The notes under the pieces: model-generated
The model's input: the letters and a program-made list of their open reading frames with translations, nothing else
Database searches by the model: none
What the model was told of the DNA's origin: nothing
Translations under genes and position numbers: made by a program
Shown: positions 19,167 through 28,645 of the stretch, piece by piece
How the letters are laid out: the number at the start of each line of letters is the position of its first letter
How positions within the stretch are numbered: position 1 is the first letter of the stretch
From: Gammaproteobacteria bacterium
GTDB lineage: Bacteria > Pseudomonadota > Gammaproteobacteria > Pseudomonadales > PIVM01
Direction: 5' to 3'
Assembly (NCBI GenBank): GCA_003353945.1
Contig: PIVM01000019.1
Coordinates: 1-63,914, forward strand
Length of the DNA stretch: 63,914 nucleotides

Positions 19167-19499
19167 GAGGTTTTTCTCCGGGTAATTATCTTAATGCTGG
19201 AAATCAGTGGGTTACGATAATACTGTGCTGGCTGATAAAATCAAGCAATTCAACCAAAGTATAGTATTACGGGTTATTAGATAAGGGTAGTCCGCTAAAG
19301 TTTCAAGAGAAATCAGGGGGGTAATCAATAAAAAAGGCCATTGCTGGCTGGGGAAAGGGCTCATAGAATACTCGTCATAAGGATGTGGCCCATAAGGTGC
19401 AATTACAATATTGGCCTGTTTGACATAAATATCCCTGCACAGTAGCTTGAGCCGAAACAAGAAAATGTGAAAAATGAGAATCGATAGGAATGCTAAACC
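19167..19499. other. Intergenic region between yccA-like and SRAP genes
   Basis: The two genes diverge, so both promoters should be here. A 143-codon frame on the minus strand crosses into the SRAP gene (19212-19643), but it has no family resemblance and no ribosome-binding site. No hairpin of note is seen. Confidence 0.4.
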
Positions 19500-20072
19500 A
19501 TGTGTGGCCGCTTGAATGTAACAGATGATCCTGTCGTGCAGTGGATATGCGATCATCTGGGCATTCCATTTATGGCAAAGACGAATACGGATCTTCGACC
19601 GACCCAAAAAGTGGCAACCGTCGTTTACAGCGGTTCTTTGCAACAGCTTAATACGACATGGGGAATTAAACCGAGCTGGTCAAAAAAACTACTTATCAAT
19701 GCGCAGGGCGAGACAGTTGCGACAAAAAAAACCTTCAAGACTGCATTTACCACAAATCGCTGCCTCGTTCCATGTACAGGCTGGTATGAATGGCATAATG
19801 CGGGTGGGTTAAAAAAACAAAAGTATTCTTTTACGCATGCAGATGGTTTTCCCTTTTTAATGGCCGGTATCTTTTATGACTATGATCAAGGTGCGCAGCT
19901 CGTTACATTAACAACACATCCAAATAATCGTTGCGCCCAGATTCATGACCGTATGCCACTACTGATATTGCCAGAGAATATTGATTGCTGGTTCAACTCA
20001 ACGGCGGAACAGGTTAGGCCGTTGCTGGAACCTATTGATAGTGATCTGATTGAAGTGCAAAAATGCGAGTAA
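19500..20072 (+). CDS. SRAP/YedK abasic-site DNA-protein crosslinking protein
   Basis: SRAP proteins form a thiazolidine crosslink between Cys2 and abasic sites in single-stranded DNA, protecting them during replication. The 190-residue frame begins MCGRLNV, so Cys2 is available after Met removal. INAQGET contains the conserved Asn, GWYEW the conserved Glu, and HDRMP the conserved His. The usual Arg in INAR is Gln here. The protein is slightly shorter than E. coli YedK. No LexA site is evident upstream. Confidence 0.88.
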   Translation: MCGRLNVTDDPVVQWICDHLGIPFMAKTNTDLRPTQKVATVVYSGSLQQLNTTWGIKPSWSKKLLINAQGETVATKKTFKTAFTTNRCLVPCTGWYEWHNAGGLKKQKYSFTHADGFPFLMAGIFYDYDQGAQLVTLTTHPNNRCAQIHDRMPLLILPENIDCWFNSTAEQVRPLLEPIDSDLIEVQKCE

Positions 20073-20125
20073 ACGGTGATAGCTATAAACATTATGAGGT
20101 GTTTCGCATCTCACAGCTGTTGTCC

Positions 20126-20494
20126 TCAAATATAACCATCCTCCAGCATTAGCTGTTTGGCTTTCTCAATATCCTGCTCCTCTGCAGGAATCGATAAATA
20201 ATAGGGCATCTCAACAGGGTCGTTGCAAAGTCGAATGGCTTGTATGTCTATCAAATGCTGAAACAACGACTCAATGTGGGTTTCCAGATCATCAGGTGCC
20301 CCAGACGGGTATTGGCCGCTTATATAGTCAACAAAATTCTCAATCGTGTGTTGACCGTCTGCCAGGCTGACAATACTACCCAGCCAGTCATTGAGTGGAT
20401 GAAGCTGGTTTCCCTGCCGTACATTCACCAACGCTACATCGCCAGTATGGTGAGTGAACACAGTGATGCGGTAAAAATATTTTGACTTATCCAA
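20126..20494 (-). CDS. Small PqqD-like domain protein
   Basis: The best start is the TTG at 20494, because GGGAGG lies about 8 bases upstream. A longer frame to ATG 20590 lacks a ribosome-binding site. The resulting 122-residue protein has a central SLADGQHTIENFVDYIS block followed by a helix ending HLIDIQAIRL. This resembles the PqqD/RRE winged-helix fold that binds peptide leaders, but I see no radical SAM maturase or precursor beside it. The function is unknown. It is read in the same direction as hrpB, 122 bases downstream of it. Confidence 0.5.
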   Translation of the reverse strand: MDKSKYFYRITVFTHHTGDVALVNVRQGNQLHPLNDWLGSIVSLADGQHTIENFVDYISGQYPSGAPDDLETHIESLFQHLIDIQAIRLCNDPVEMPYYLSIPAEEQDIEKAKQLMLEDGYI

Positions 20495-20615
20495 GGAATG
20501 CCTCCCAATTTGAGGGTGAAACAATATACCTAAAAGAACGTTTTGCCGCAAATGCCATAATCTTCTGGAGATACCGTAAAAAGAGAGCAATTCCCACCTG
20601 GAAAAATGGCTGAAG

Positions 20616-23312
20616 CTACTGTGGGCGGTGCTTAGTGTATTTTGTTGGTTGCGCGTCCAATGGGTTGTCTGGCCAGGGGTGCTTTGGGTATCGACCTTTC
20701 ATTTCCTTCCTGACTTCGGTATAGCTGTTGCACCAAAAGCCGGATAAATCCTGGGTGACTTGTAGCGGTCGCCTAGCAGGTGATAGCAGATGTAGCATCA
20801 ATTTTACTTGTCCATTAGCAATACAAGGTGTGGTCTGGCAACCGAACATCTCCTGCAGTTTGACGCTAAGAACCGGTGGAGTTTGCGTGTAGTCGATGCT
20901 TAAGTTCGAGCCCGATGGTACTTTGATTGTTGAGGGAGCCAGTTCTTTGAGTTTTTGAGCTAGGGGCCATGGCAGTAAATTGCCAAGTATTGTCTTCAGA
21001 TCGAGTTTTTGGAAATCGCTGAGGTTACTGACTTGATCAAGAAAAGGGCCAAGCCATTGTTCTACTGATAACATTAAACTTTGGTCGGATACATCGGGCC
21101 ATTGTGGGTCATCCGGTTTTTTGCTTGCAAGAGAGCGAAGCAGCATGACTCTAGCTTGCCACTGACGAAGAGTGTTGTCCCAGGGTAGAATATTCAAGCC
21201 GCGTTTATTAACTAGCGCAACTAGTGCTGTCTGTTTTGCTTCCGGTGGGAGGTGTTCGATACGCTTGCGGAAAATCACAAGGTCTCCGACTGCACGAATA
21301 TGTTCGGCAATAAATCTATCGGATTTTTCTTCCCAGAGCAGGGTGTCTCTTTCTTTTACCAGTTCTGTTAACTGATGATCGAATAAGCGAGGGTTAAATG
21401 CACCGGCGGAAAAAATACGATCATTACGGCTTCGGCCGTCTTTGTTAAGATGGCCGCCAAGTTCTGCGACGGCTAACCATTCATTGTTGCTCAGTGAGTT
21501 TTGTGAGTCTAGTGTTGCTGTGCGTCCATTGCTGAGTAGGTAGTGGTTTATGCTTTTTGGTTTACGGTGGGCTATACGGTCTGGGTAAGCACAAGATAAC
21601 AGAAAGCCGATAGCATCATTTTCATGTAATGCCAAGTTGGATTGATTGCCTGCCTTTTGGATAGGGGTTATTTCAATTAGCTGCTTAAAGGTTTTGGCCT
21701 GATGCTGGGTTCGTTTGAGCCAAGCCTTGTGCTGACTATTACAAGGGGTGTCACCCATCACAACGGCAAGTTGTTGTGATAGATCAGCGCCATATTCGCG
21801 GTTGAGCGGACTGCGATCCGACAGTAACGCTGCCAGTGTTGCTGCTGATTCAGTTAGATCATATTGTCTGCTGCTTAGCAGCATATGGGCGAGTCGAGGA
21901 TGCGTTGGGACATTTGCCATTTGCTTGCCGTGAGAGCTGAGCTTCCAATCCTGTAAAGCTGTGTATGTTTGATTCTGGCTCGCTGATATTTTATTGTTGC
22001 TGTTCTTATCTATGGCTCCAAGCCGAGACAGTAGGTCAAGTGCCTGGCTCATCGCTCCAGCAGGAGGCAGGTCAAGCCATTTCAGCTCGTTGATATCGTT
22101 AACGCCCCAGGCTAACAATTGCAGTGCAAGTGGGGCTAGGTCCGCCTGCATTATCTGTGGTATAGAATGCTGAATCAGTTGATTTTGCTGCTCTTCACTC
22201 CATAATCGATAACAATAACCTGCTGCGAGGCGACCTGCACGGCCCATGCGTTGTACGCTCGAGTCTTTGCTTACGCGTTGGGTTTGTAGACGGGTCATTC
22301 CTGTTGCGGGATCAAAACGGGGTTCGCGACACAGGCCGGCGTCAACAACAATATTGATGCCCTCAATCGTGAGACTGGTCTCGGCAATATCAGTTGCCAG
22401 CACGATTTTACGTTTGTACGGCTGTTTATTCTTGTCACTTTCGTTTTGTTCCAGCGGTTCTATTGCGCGCTGTTGTTCGCGTAGACTAAGAGCAGAATAA
22501 AGTGGTAAGACAGCTATGTTGTTATTATCCTGTTTTGAAAAACGATCACGGAGTCGCTGCATCACGTTATTGATTTCACCTTGGCCCGGCAGAAAAACCA
22601 AAATGCTTCCGTTGTGTCTGGCGATAACCTTGAATAAGGTATCGATAACGATTTCAATGATGTTCTCATCGTAGCGCTTTGCTTTCCCATAAATAATCTT
22701 AACGGGGAACATCCTGCCAGTGCTGCGTATGACCGGTGCATCATTCAACAAGGTAGCAATTGCCTGTCCGTCGAGCGTTGCTGACATTGCCAATATGCGT
22801 AGAGGGCTCTGTTTTTCACGGAATATTTCTCGGCCCTGTAAAACAAGCGCCAGCCCTACATCTGAATTCAGGTTGCGTTCGTGAAATTCATCGAAGATCA
22901 GAAGACCGATACCTTCCAGAGACGGGTCTTGCAATAGCATGCGGTTCAAGATGCCTTCGGTAATGATCTCAATGCGTGTGTGTTTGCTTATTCGATTATC
23001 TTGTCTAACTCGATAGCCAACCGTATTTCCGACAGGTTCATTGAGTAGGTCTGACATGCGCTGAGCTACCGTGCGGGCGGCCATGCGGCGTGGTTCAAGC
23101 ATTACGATGCGCTGTCCTGCCAACCACATTTCATCCAGCAATGCCAGCGGTACCAGAGTAGTTTTACCTGCTCCAGGGGGAGCTTCAAGCACAAGTTCAT
23201 GGCGCTGAGTCAGGGTGTTTCTCAGTTGGTCAATCACCGAAGAAATGGGTAATTTGGGTAGTATTGTGAACGAGTGGGGCACGGTTTTCTCAAGCATTTT
23301 ATTTGCACTCAA
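20616..23312 (-). CDS. hrpB: ATP-dependent RNA helicase HrpB
   Basis: This is a DEAH-box helicase of 898 residues, slightly above the usual HrpB length (about 810-850). Motifs in order are Walker A APPGAGKTT, EPRRMAART, DEFHERN (DEAH variant), SATLDG, VDAGLCREP and the motif VI block QRMGRAGRLAAGYCYRLW. The HrpB-specific C-terminal domain follows and ends with the characteristic RYPKHPWPDNP segment. The cellular role is not well defined; the family is linked to RNA metabolism. The gene points away from the flagellar cluster. Confidence 0.92.
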   Translation of the reverse strand: MSANKMLEKTVPHSFTILPKLPISSVIDQLRNTLTQRHELVLEAPPGAGKTTLVPLALLDEMWLAGQRIVMLEPRRMAARTVAQRMSDLLNEPVGNTVGYRVRQDNRISKHTRIEIITEGILNRMLLQDPSLEGIGLLIFDEFHERNLNSDVGLALVLQGREIFREKQSPLRILAMSATLDGQAIATLLNDAPVIRSTGRMFPVKIIYGKAKRYDENIIEIVIDTLFKVIARHNGSILVFLPGQGEINNVMQRLRDRFSKQDNNNIAVLPLYSALSLREQQRAIEPLEQNESDKNKQPYKRKIVLATDIAETSLTIEGINIVVDAGLCREPRFDPATGMTRLQTQRVSKDSSVQRMGRAGRLAAGYCYRLWSEEQQNQLIQHSIPQIMQADLAPLALQLLAWGVNDINELKWLDLPPAGAMSQALDLLSRLGAIDKNSNNKISASQNQTYTALQDWKLSSHGKQMANVPTHPRLAHMLLSSRQYDLTESAATLAALLSDRSPLNREYGADLSQQLAVVMGDTPCNSQHKAWLKRTQHQAKTFKQLIEITPIQKAGNQSNLALHENDAIGFLLSCAYPDRIAHRKPKSINHYLLSNGRTATLDSQNSLSNNEWLAVAELGGHLNKDGRSRNDRIFSAGAFNPRLFDHQLTELVKERDTLLWEEKSDRFIAEHIRAVGDLVIFRKRIEHLPPEAKQTALVALVNKRGLNILPWDNTLRQWQARVMLLRSLASKKPDDPQWPDVSDQSLMLSVEQWLGPFLDQVSNLSDFQKLDLKTILGNLLPWPLAQKLKELAPSTIKVPSGSNLSIDYTQTPPVLSVKLQEMFGCQTTPCIANGQVKLMLHLLSPARRPLQVTQDLSGFWCNSYTEVRKEMKGRYPKHPWPDNPLDAQPTKYTKHRPQ

Positions 23313-23683
23313 TGATAACAGTAAATCATAGATCTTAAGACTACGATCGCTGCACTCGGTTAGATTCCTGAGTATTAGTCTGTTTCAGACCTTATAAAAA
23401 AAATTTCTTTGACCTTATTTGTGATGAGTGCTCAAATGGAAATTGCTCGGTCGCTTTCGCCCTAGCAAAAACAAAACGGCTCTTTAGTCCCATTATTTGT
23501 GTGTAGGTATCCATCAGTTTTTGTCAACTGGAGGCTTAAATGGTCACAAAGATAGAGGGGTTGAATAGGTTAAAAAACAATCTTATATCCCTTGATGAGC
23601 TAAAGGGCGTCTACTAATATTACAAGCAGGGGTTGTCTCGTTTTCTGTGGGGATCGAAGGAAGGCAAACTGCAACACTGAGGT
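23313..23683. other. Intergenic region upstream of the tandem receiver gene
   Basis: This separates divergent hrpB and the receiver gene and should contain both promoters. It is AT-rich near 23395. It holds a 25-codon candidate small frame (23540-23617) described separately. No sigma-54 match is seen. Confidence 0.4.
23540..23617 (+). CDS. Candidate 25-residue small protein or leader peptide
   Basis: GGAGG at 23530-23534 lies five bases before ATG 23540, an ideal ribosome-binding site. The frame runs 25 codons to TAA: MVTKIEGLNRLKNNLISLDE then LKGVY. The peptide is amphipathic without a membrane segment. It ends 66 bases before the tandem receiver gene, so it could be a small protein, a leader controlling that gene, or chance. 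No family is recognised. Confidence 0.35.
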   Translation: MVTKIEGLNRLKNNLISLDELKGVY

Positions 23684-24526
23684 ATGAAAATGGATCGCGA
23701 GGAAATCCATCTATATCAGCAGATGCTCAAAGAAAGCACGTTTCGTGTACTGATAGTCAATCTGCCACCGATTCACGTCGGTTTTTTGCACCAATCCATG
23801 TCAGAGTTGGTCAAAAGCAATAAGCTCGATTTTCAAGTTGCAACGGATATGTACGCTGCCTTGATGTTAATGGAGCGAATCGATTTTGATATGGTTATGC
23901 TCGGGCTTGATCTTACGGTGCATGATCCAGGTGAATATACGTTGATTGACGGGCTTTCAGCGCGAAAAACGAATGTCTTAAACCGACCTGTGCAGCTGGT
24001 ATTGGTTGGTCAGTCAATTGACAAGTTGCAACAGTTTAGTATTGTGCATTTACTTAATGCCAATACATACGTCAACATAGATAAATATACCCAATTGCCG
24101 TCTGCTATCGTTCGGGCCATGAATGGCGAGGTAATTGAGCCTGGAAATGTTGATGTGTTAGTTGTCGACGATGTATCTGAACTGCAATATTGTGATGTGA
24201 TTGATAAAATGCCAGGGTTTGCCTCAACGGGCTGTAAGACGGCGTTTGAGGCAAAAACCGCTTTTCGCGAGCATGAATATGATATTGCCGTTGTTGATAT
24301 TGTTCTTGATTGTGCCGGGCCGTCTGGTATTGATTTAATGCGTGACTTCTCGCATGAGCAACCCAGGCTGGCAATCGTGGTAGTCAGTGGGAACATGACT
24401 GAGTCGTATTATCCGCTATTTGCTGAATTCGGAGTCATGGCAATACTGCCTAAACCATTCAGTGATACCGAATTTAGGAAAACGATTCAACGTACGGTTT
24501 ATCGGGCTGCAAGGGCGGCTGTATAA
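23684..24526 (+). CDS. Tandem receiver-domain response regulator (first receiver degenerate)
   Basis: In this 280-residue protein, the first half (residues about 16-145) has the receiver fold but lacks the acidic pair (LIVNLPP) and the phosphoacceptor strand (MVMLGLDL). The second half (about 152-275) is a canonical receiver: VLVVDDVSE, VVDIVLD with the phosphoacceptor Asp, VVVSG and ILPKPFS with the conserved Lys. There is no output domain, so it may act by protein binding, like single-domain CheY-type regulators. It sits directly upstream of fliL, separated by a sigma-54 promoter, and a motility role is inferred from position only. Confidence 0.7.
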   Translation: MKMDREEIHLYQQMLKESTFRVLIVNLPPIHVGFLHQSMSELVKSNKLDFQVATDMYAALMLMERIDFDMVMLGLDLTVHDPGEYTLIDGLSARKTNVLNRPVQLVLVGQSIDKLQQFSIVHLLNANTYVNIDKYTQLPSAIVRAMNGEVIEPGNVDVLVVDDVSELQYCDVIDKMPGFASTGCKTAFEAKTAFREHEYDIAVVDIVLDCAGPSGIDLMRDFSHEQPRLAIVVVSGNMTESYYPLFAEFGVMAILPKPFSDTEFRKTIQRTVYRAARAAV

Positions 24527-24837
24527 AATGCGTTCGATTTGCGATGAAAACCGCTTTCAAGGACTGTAAAAAAGTAATTTTTCATCAGTTTTTTTGTTGT
24601 CTCAAATCTCACATCAATCTGCTTTGCTAAAAGAGGTTAACCTATGCTCTATTCAGAGTGGCATGGCTTCATAGCATAATGAAATCCTATTCCAAGTTCA
24701 TCATCCTGATCGAGCAGGATTATGGCGACTAATCGTTTTAATCTGGGCTACACTGCAAACAGTGACAATGTTTTGTCACACTTGTTTTGCGTGTCTAATG
24801 TATTGAAATTCCAGTGAAATACGCATGTTGTTCAGTG

Positions 24838-24853
24838 TGGCACATGTCTTGCT
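24838..24853 (+). promoter_or_regulatory. Sigma-54 (RpoN) promoter upstream of fliL
   Basis: TGGCAC-N5-TTGCT is a full match to the -24/-12 consensus, with GG and GC 10 bases apart. The predicted start is about 12 bases downstream, roughly 40 bases before the fliL ATG. In polar flagellates this class of promoter is driven by FleQ-type activators. The rest of the 24527-24903 gap shows no gene. Confidence 0.8.
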
Positions 24854-24903
24854 CAAACTAAACAAATACGATTTATTGGGGGTTAAAGTGACGGAAGTTT
24901 GTC

Positions 24904-25431
24904 ATGGCTGAGCAGGAAGAAGAAAAGACCGACGGTGAGGAAAAAAAACCGGGTGGCGGGAAGATTAAGCTAATCATCATTGCTGTGGCCGTATTGCTGT
25001 TAGTAGGTGGTTCGGTATTGGGCACTTTGTTTTTCTTCGGAGTGTTTGAAGGTGATGAAACTACGGAAGCTGCTGATGAAGCTGCTACTGGTGAACAGCT
25101 TGAAGTGCGACAGGAAGCCATTTATTTCCCAATCAAACCGCCATTTATTATCAATTTTCAGGCACGGGGCAGGCAACGATTTCTTCAGGTTTCTGTCACG
25201 GTAATGTCGCGTGAAATGGCAGCGATTGATGCTGTGCAAGCGCATTTACCTTTGGTAAAAAATCGGCTGGTGATGCTGTTTAGTGGTGAGGTGTATGAAG
25301 AGCTGCATACTGACGAGGGGCGCGAACTATTGCGCCAAAAAGCATTGATGGCGATTCAGGAAATACTGCAGCAGGAAATTGGCAGCCGTGGTGTCGAGCA
25401 GGTACTGTTTGAAAATTTTGTTATGCAGTGA
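24904..25431 (+). CDS. fliL: Flagellar basal body-associated protein FliL
   Basis: FliL is an inner membrane protein that surrounds the stator and supports motor torque. The 175-residue protein has a charged N-terminus (EEEKTDGEEKK), one membrane helix (about 23-45, LIIIAVAVLLLVGG) and a periplasmic SPFH-like domain with PPFIINFQARGRQRFLQVSV. It is the first gene of the fliLMNOPQR operon, behind a strong sigma-54 promoter. GGAAG upstream serves as the ribosome-binding site. Confidence 0.92.
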   Translation: MAEQEEEKTDGEEKKPGGGKIKLIIIAVAVLLLVGGSVLGTLFFFGVFEGDETTEAADEAATGEQLEVRQEAIYFPIKPPFIINFQARGRQRFLQVSVTVMSREMAAIDAVQAHLPLVKNRLVMLFSGEVYEELHTDEGRELLRQKALMAIQEILQQEIGSRGVEQVLFENFVMQ

Positions 25432-25486
25432 TGATGCGTCTATTCATCAGGTTTTTCAAATACGATTGATAAGGTAGATACACGCA

Positions 25487-26458
25487 GTGCAGGATCTATT
25501 ATCACAAGACGAAATTGATGCGTTATTGCACGGTGTTGATGACGGGGATGTCGATACAGAGCCGGAATTTGCGCCTGGTGAAGCAAAACCCTATGACCTA
25601 ACCAGCCAGGATCGCATTGTTCGTGGTCGTATGCCAACGCTGGAAATGATCAATGAACGATTCGCTCGTTATACACGTATCAGCTTGTTTAACTTGCTGC
25701 GTCGCAGTGCGGATGTTGCTGTTGGTGGTATCCAAATTCAGAAATTTGGAGAGTATGTTCATACGCTTTACGTACCCACTAGTTTAAACATGGTGAAATT
25801 CCGTCCTTTACGAGGCACAGGCCTGTTTATTCTGGATGCAAAGCTGGTTTTTAAACTGGTGGATAATTTCTTTGGTGGTGATGGACGTCATGCCAAGATC
25901 GAAGGGCGAGAATTTACGCCAACCGAGTTACGTGTTGTTCAAATGGTGATTGACCAGGTGTTTATCGATTTGGCGGAGGCTTGGAGGACGATCATGCCAA
26001 TTGAATTCGAATTTATGAATTCTGAGGTCAACCCTTCTATGGCGAATATTGTTAGTCCAAGCGAGGTTGTGGTCGTCAGTACTTTTCATGTGGAACTTGA
26101 TGGTGGGGGTGGTGATCTTCATATTACGGTTCCTTATTCAATGATTGAACCAATAAGGGAAACGCTTGATGCAGGTATGCAAAGTGATGTTGACGATGTG
26201 GATGAGCGCTGGGTAACTGCGTTGAGAGAAGATGTGATGGATGCCAAGGTGGATTTAAATTGTAATATCGTTGAACGACAGATCACTTTACGGGACATTT
26301 TGGATTTGCAGGTTGGAGATGTTATTCCGGTTGATTTTCCTGGCTGTGCTACGTTGACGGCTAATGAAATTCCCCTCTATGAAACAAAAATAGGCACATC
26401 GCGGGGGTTTCTGGCTTTGCAGGTTTTAAATAAGGTTGGAAAGAATATCAGTCGCTGA
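25487..26458 (+). CDS. fliM: Flagellar motor switch protein FliM
   Basis: FliM is the C-ring protein that binds phosphorylated CheY and reverses rotation. The 323-residue frame starts at GTG 25487. The N-terminal peptide LLSQDEIDALLHG is the CheY-P binding motif. The middle domain (FliM-M) contains GTGLFILDAKLVF and FFGGDGR, which contact FliG. The C-terminal SpoA-like domain follows (DLQVGDVIPVD). It is second in the fli operon, 55 bases after fliL. Confidence 0.95.
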   Translation: MQDLLSQDEIDALLHGVDDGDVDTEPEFAPGEAKPYDLTSQDRIVRGRMPTLEMINERFARYTRISLFNLLRRSADVAVGGIQIQKFGEYVHTLYVPTSLNMVKFRPLRGTGLFILDAKLVFKLVDNFFGGDGRHAKIEGREFTPTELRVVQMVIDQVFIDLAEAWRTIMPIEFEFMNSEVNPSMANIVSPSEVVVVSTFHVELDGGGGDLHITVPYSMIEPIRETLDAGMQSDVDDVDERWVTALREDVMDAKVDLNCNIVERQITLRDILDLQVGDVIPVDFPGCATLTANEIPLYETKIGTSRGFLALQVLNKVGKNISR

Positions 26459-26503
26459 GTGTAGTATACCAACTACAAATCCGTGAGTTGTGGGAGAGTT
26501 CTT

Positions 26504-26989
26504 ATGAGTGATAAAGATGATGAAGAAGATGCAAATCAAGACGATATGGCTGCTGAATGGGCAGCTGCAATGTCGGAGCAGGAGGATATCGATTCAACGT
26601 TAGCGGAGCAGGGCGTAGCGGATGGGTTGACTGGCGAAGCCTCTGCTGTCGAGCAAGCCGGTTTAGCTCCAGAGGCCAGTCCTGCTCAATATGATGAATT
26701 GGTTCCCAGCAATGCCTCTATAGAGGGTTCTCCAGATCTGGATGTCATTTTGGATATTCCAGTGAGTATTTCCATGGAAGTAGGCAGCACAGAAATCACT
26801 ATTCGTAATTTGCTGCAACTCAATCAGGGATCAGTGATTGAGTTGGATCGATTGGCCGGTGAGCCTCTGGATGTATTGGTTAATGGCACTTTAATCGCCC
26901 ATGGCGAAGTGGTTGTGGTTAATGAAAAGTTTGGTATTCGCATGACGGATGTTATCAGTCCCTCTGAACGAATCAAAAAATTGCGTTAA
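26504..26989 (+). CDS. fliN: Flagellar motor switch protein FliN
   Basis: FliN forms the base of the C-ring with FliM and helps in export. I chose ATG 26504 (MSDKDDEED), which follows GGGAGAG, rather than the frame start at 26483. That gives 161 residues: a long acidic N-terminus (about 75 residues), then the SpoA domain (VILDIPVSISMEVGSTEITIRN, LLQLNQGSVIELD) and KFGIRMTDVISPSER. The length is typical of Pseudomonas-type FliN. Confidence 0.93.
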   Translation: MSDKDDEEDANQDDMAAEWAAAMSEQEDIDSTLAEQGVADGLTGEASAVEQAGLAPEASPAQYDELVPSNASIEGSPDLDVILDIPVSISMEVGSTEITIRNLLQLNQGSVIELDRLAGEPLDVLVNGTLIAHGEVVVVNEKFGIRMTDVISPSERIKKLR

Positions 26990-27001
26990 GAGCAGAAGAA
27001 G

Positions 27002-27472
27002 ATGTTGGTCAGCAGAAATCACAAGGCTTATCGTTACGTAAATCGTTATATAAAGTCGTCGATACTTCAATGTGTGCTGTTGTTGGTATTGTCTTCGAGT
27101 GGCGGTTTGGTTTTTGCGCAGGGCGAAGCGGTGCAGGATTTTGGTGCTGCGCATTACGTGCAGATGCTGCTGGGAATGTTGGCAGTGATTGCCATGATTT
27201 ATGGCTGCGCCTGGTTGGTTAAACGTCTAAACGGTGGCGGTTTCGCACAGGCTGCTAGGATGCGTGTACTTAGCGGCCTGTCTCTTGGTACGCGCGAGCG
27301 CATTGTATTGGTGGATGTTGCCGGCACACAAATGTTACTCGGTGTGGCTCCAGGACGCGTAACAAGGTTACATGTGTTTGATGAGCAGGTTATGCCGCTG
27401 GAGCAGCAGGATTTAACACCAGACTTCGCAAACAAATTTAAATCAGCGCTGAGTCAGGTTGCCAACCGATGA
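27002..27472 (+). CDS. fliO: Flagellar biosynthesis protein FliO
   Basis: FliO is a small membrane protein that assists assembly of the FliP ring of the export gate. The 156-residue protein has an N-terminal hydrophobic signal-like segment, a second membrane helix ([22 protein letters not shown]) and a cytosolic domain with [21 protein letters not shown], the FliO hallmark. It overlaps the fliP start by four bases (ATGA), indicating translational coupling. Confidence 0.9.
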   Translation: MLVSRNHKAYRYVNRYIKSSILQCVLLLVLSSSGGLVFAQGEAVQDFGAAHYVQMLLGMLAVIAMIYGCAWLVKRLNGGGFAQAARMRVLSGLSLGTRERIVLVDVAGTQMLLGVAPGRVTRLHVFDEQVMPLEQQDLTPDFANKFKSALSQVANR

Positions 27473-28353
27473 GAGTATATGACTTGGCGGGTCTGCCGTA
27501 TCGCAATCTGCTGCTGTTATTTGGCCTGTTACTGACGTTGTCTGCTCATACCACGTTTGCGCAGACGCTGGATCCGACAACTATTCAGTTAAACAGCACC
27601 ATGAATGACCCTTTAATGCAGAGCCCAACGGTCGTGGGTAATAACGCAGCTAGCGGGCAGACCATCGTTGGCATTCCAGCCATTCCGGCAGTTACCGTGA
27701 CGACTAACAGCAAAGGAGGTCAGGACTATACGGTGACGCTGCAAATTTTAGCGTTGATGACGGGGCTAACGTTGCTGCCTTCCTTCGTTATTATGATGAC
27801 GGCTTTTACGCGAATTATTGTGGTCTTTGCCATTTTACGTCATGCGATTGGCTTGCAGCAGACACCGTCCAATCAAATACTGGTGGGGATGGCGCTGTTT
27901 TTAACCGTGTTTGTCATGATGCCTGTACTCACTGAAGTCAATGAAACATCATTGCAACCCTATATTAATAATCAAATCACCTCTCTTGATGCCGTCAAAA
28001 GAGCAGCCGTGCCTTTTCGTGGTTTTATGATGGAGCAAACCCGGGAGAGTGACCTCAGCCTTTTTGTTCGCCTATCTGATACAAAAAATATCAATAGCGT
28101 CGATGACGTGCCATTTTTTGTATTGGTGCCAGCCTTTATGACCAGTGAGCTGAAGTCGGCATTTCAAATTGGTTTTGCGCTGTTTATTCCGTTTTTAGTG
28201 ATTGATATGGTGATAGCCAGTGTTTTAATGGCGATGGGCATGATGATGTTATCACCGATAATTATCTCGCTGCCTTTTAAGATCATGTTGTTTGTATTGG
28301 TTGACGGTTGGGCTATGGTGATTGGTAGTCTGGCTTCCAGTTTTGGTATGTGA
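27469..28353 (+). CDS. fliP: Flagellar export gate protein FliP
   Basis: FliP forms the pentameric core of the type III export gate with FliQ and FliR. The 294-residue protein has a signal peptide ([18 protein letters not shown]), a short variable periplasmic stretch, then the conserved [34 protein letters not shown] and the C-terminal helices with [13 protein letters not shown]. The mature part begins around residue 32. It follows fliO with a four-base overlap. Confidence 0.95.
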   Translation: MRVYDLAGLPYRNLLLLFGLLLTLSAHTTFAQTLDPTTIQLNSTMNDPLMQSPTVVGNNAASGQTIVGIPAIPAVTVTTNSKGGQDYTVTLQILALMTGLTLLPSFVIMMTAFTRIIVVFAILRHAIGLQQTPSNQILVGMALFLTVFVMMPVLTEVNETSLQPYINNQITSLDAVKRAAVPFRGFMMEQTRESDLSLFVRLSDTKNINSVDDVPFFVLVPAFMTSELKSAFQIGFALFIPFLVIDMVIASVLMAMGMMMLSPIIISLPFKIMLFVLVDGWAMVIGSLASSFGM

Positions 28354-28365
28354 GGCGCTGGGACA

Positions 28366-28635
28366 ATGGAATCGGACATTATTGTTGTATTGATGCGAGA
28401 AGGATTGTATTTGGTGGTTAAGATTACAACGCTGCTTATTGCTCCCAGTCTGGCAGTTGGACTGGTCGTCAGCGTATTTCAGGCCGCAACTCAAATCAAT
28501 GAGCAAACCTTGAGCTTTCTGCCTCGATTATTGACAACCCTGATGTCGATTATGATTATGGGGCCATGGATCACGGCGCAGGTTGTCGCATTTGTTCATA
28601 AAGTGTTAACGAGTATTCCTTTGATATTAACTTAA
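28366..28635 (+). CDS. fliQ: Flagellar export gate protein FliQ
   Basis: FliQ is an 89-residue protein of two hydrophobic helices, four copies of which wrap the FliP-FliR core. The conserved EGLYLVVKITTLLIAPSLAVGLVVSVFQAATQINEQTLSF block is nearly invariant in the family. The start ATG 28366 lies 12 bases after the fliP stop. No anomalies. Confidence 0.94.
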   Translation: MESDIIVVLMREGLYLVVKITTLLIAPSLAVGLVVSVFQAATQINEQTLSFLPRLLTTLMSIMIMGPWITAQVVAFVHKVLTSIPLILT

Positions 28636-28645
28636 TGATGGGCTT

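Noticed and set aside
19212-19643. 143-codon minus-strand frame
   Set aside because: It overlaps the start of the clear SRAP gene; the protein has no family likeness.
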